Assembly: GCF_001439665.1 (NCBI RefSeq) | Contig: NZ_LMAK01000030.1 | Span: 1 to 64,000, forward strand | Direction of reading: 5' to 3' | Length of the DNA stretch: 64,000 nucleotides | Source: Formosa algae | Lineage (GTDB): Bacteria; Bacteroidota; Bacteroidia; Flavobacteriales; Flavobacteriaceae | Shown: piece by piece, positions 63,173 through 64,000 of the stretch | Layout: every line of letters begins with the position of its first letter | How positions within the stretch are numbered: position 1 is the stretch's first letter | Made by a program: the position numbers and the translations under genes | The notes under the pieces: model-generated | The model's input: only the letters and a program-made list of their open reading frames with translations | Databases searched by the model: none | Told to the model about the DNA's origin: nothing

Positions 63173-64000
63173 TTGGATAACTTTAAAATTATAATACAAA
63201 AGCTAGAAGGTTTTATAAGACGTTATTATACTAACGAACTTATAAAAGGTGGAATACTATTTTTTTCTATCGGTCTTTTATATTTTTTACTTACGCTTTT
63301 AGTAGAACATTTTCTGTGGTTAAACCAAATTGCTCGAGCTATTTTATTTTGGCTTTTTATTTTAGTCGAGGTTTTACTTTTTGTAAAGTTTATCCTGATT
63401 CCGATTTCTAAATTATTCAAACTTCAAAAAGGAATTAATTATGAAGAAGCCTCTAAACTTATCGGAAATCATTTTCCTGAAGTAAACGATAAATTACTGA
63501 ATGTTCTACAACTTCATGAAGATGCTTCTCAATCCGAATTGTTATTAGCCAGTATTAATCAAAAAGCTTCAGAGTTAAGTCCGGTGCCTTTTAAACTAGC
63601 TATAAATCTTAATCAGAATGTTAAATATTTAAGGTTTGCGATTCTACCTATTTTACTCGTATTAATTTTTATTGCAATAGGTAAGGTGAATTGGTTTACG
63701 GATAGTTATAAACGTGTTGTAGATTATAAAACAGCTTACGAACCACCTGCACCATTTCAGTTTTTTGTGCTCAACGATAATTTAAATGGAATAGAAAATA
63801 AAGATTTTAAATTGATAGTAAATACTGCTGGAAGTATAATTCCTGAACACGCAGAAATTACTTTTAATAACGAAACTTACTTTTTACAAGACAAAGGTTC
63901 TGGACTGTTTGAGTATGTGTTTACCAATGTAAAAGATAATATTTCGTTTCAGTTACAAGCAAATGGTGTACAATCTAAACCTTACGAATTATCTATAATT
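63173..64000 (+). CDS. DUF4175-family membrane protein, N-terminal part (cut by right edge)
   Basis: From the TTG at 63173 the frame is open for 276 codons to the edge. No ATG earlier in this frame was found to fit better. Two membrane segments lie at about residues 26-47 and 52-75 and a third near 150-168, followed by a large beta-rich periplasmic part starting PPAPFQFFVLNDNLNG. The EEASKLIGNHFPEVNDKLLNVLQL stretch is characteristic of DUF4175 proteins of Bacteroidota, usually over 1000 residues. Function unknown, probably at the envelope. Confidence 0.75.
   Translation, partial: MDNFKIIIQKLEGFIRRYYTNELIKGGILFFSIGLLYFLLTLLVEHFLWLNQIARAILFWLFILVEVLLFVKFILIPISKLFKLQKGINYEEASKLIGNHFPEVNDKLLNVLQLHEDASQSELLLASINQKASELSPVPFKLAINLNQNVKYLRFAILPILLVLIFIAIGKVNWFTDSYKRVVDYKTAYEPPAPFQFFVLNDNLNGIENKDFKLIVNTAGSIIPEHAEITFNNETYFLQDKGSGLFEYVFTNVKDNISFQLQANGVQSKPYELSII

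Overview
The window is AT-rich chromosomal DNA from a member of the Bacteroidota, most likely a marine Flavobacteriaceae. The evidence is the TAnnTTTG-type -7 promoter boxes in front of many genes, a secreted metallopeptidase with a type IX secretion (Por) sorting tail, outer-membrane barrels with carboxypeptidase-regulatory-like N-termini, BfmA/BtgA-type mobilization genes, and gene neighbourhoods such as rbfA beside a LolC/E-type permease. No Shine-Dalgarno pattern stands out, as is usual for the group.

Positions 1-9.5 kb look like a defence island. A rightward operon, whose first gene runs off the left edge, encodes a winged-helix-like protein tail, an AAA ATPase and a PIN-like protein. 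It converges on a tight leftward operon encoding, in order of transcription, a cysteine desulfurase, a fused PLD-nuclease/SF2 helicase, a 75-residue protein, an SMC/Rad50-like ATPase with a CxxC hook, and an unrecognised 183-residue protein. A strong terminator follows. Beyond it lies a small 131-residue gene. A cysteine desulfurase together with an SMC ATPase and a helicase/nuclease recalls DNA phosphorothioation (Dnd/Ssp) systems, but no DndC/SspD-type sulfurtransferase or DndE is visible here. This is the strongest candidate for an undescribed system.

Positions 9.8-18.4 kb hold an integrated mobilizable element. It carries a GIY-YIG-like protein, a CxxC protein with a nested inverted repeat upstream, a small ribbon-helix-helix-type protein, ParA, a BtgB/DUF5712-type relaxase, a BfmA/BtgA accessory protein with an oriT-like hairpin upstream, a CHC2/TOPRIM primase, a cluster of ACCTA iterons, a VirE-type P-loop protein, a helix-turn-helix protein and a membrane protein. 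The element abuts a tRNA(CAU) gene. No integrase is visible, so the far end, and perhaps the integrase, may lie left of the window. Whether the defence genes are cargo of this element cannot be decided here.

From 18.5 kb rightward the DNA is ordinary core genome. It includes rbfA and a permease, dusB, a TonB-type outer-membrane protein and a truncated copy of it, lepA, a glycogen block (glgA-glgC-glgB plus a GH31 glucosidase), an antiporter, an MBL hydrolase, S8 and M1 peptidases (both lipoproteins), NAD salvage (pncB-pncA) with rnpA and an S41 protease, rpiB-CDF-GNAT, rnr, a LysE transporter, metE with a divergent Lrp/AsnC regulator, tRNA-Cys, folB, glnS with a C-terminal extension, a lipoate ligase, YbjQ and SPFH proteins, a T9SS-secreted fungalysin-like peptidase, gltX, and the start of a DUF4175 gene that runs off the right edge.
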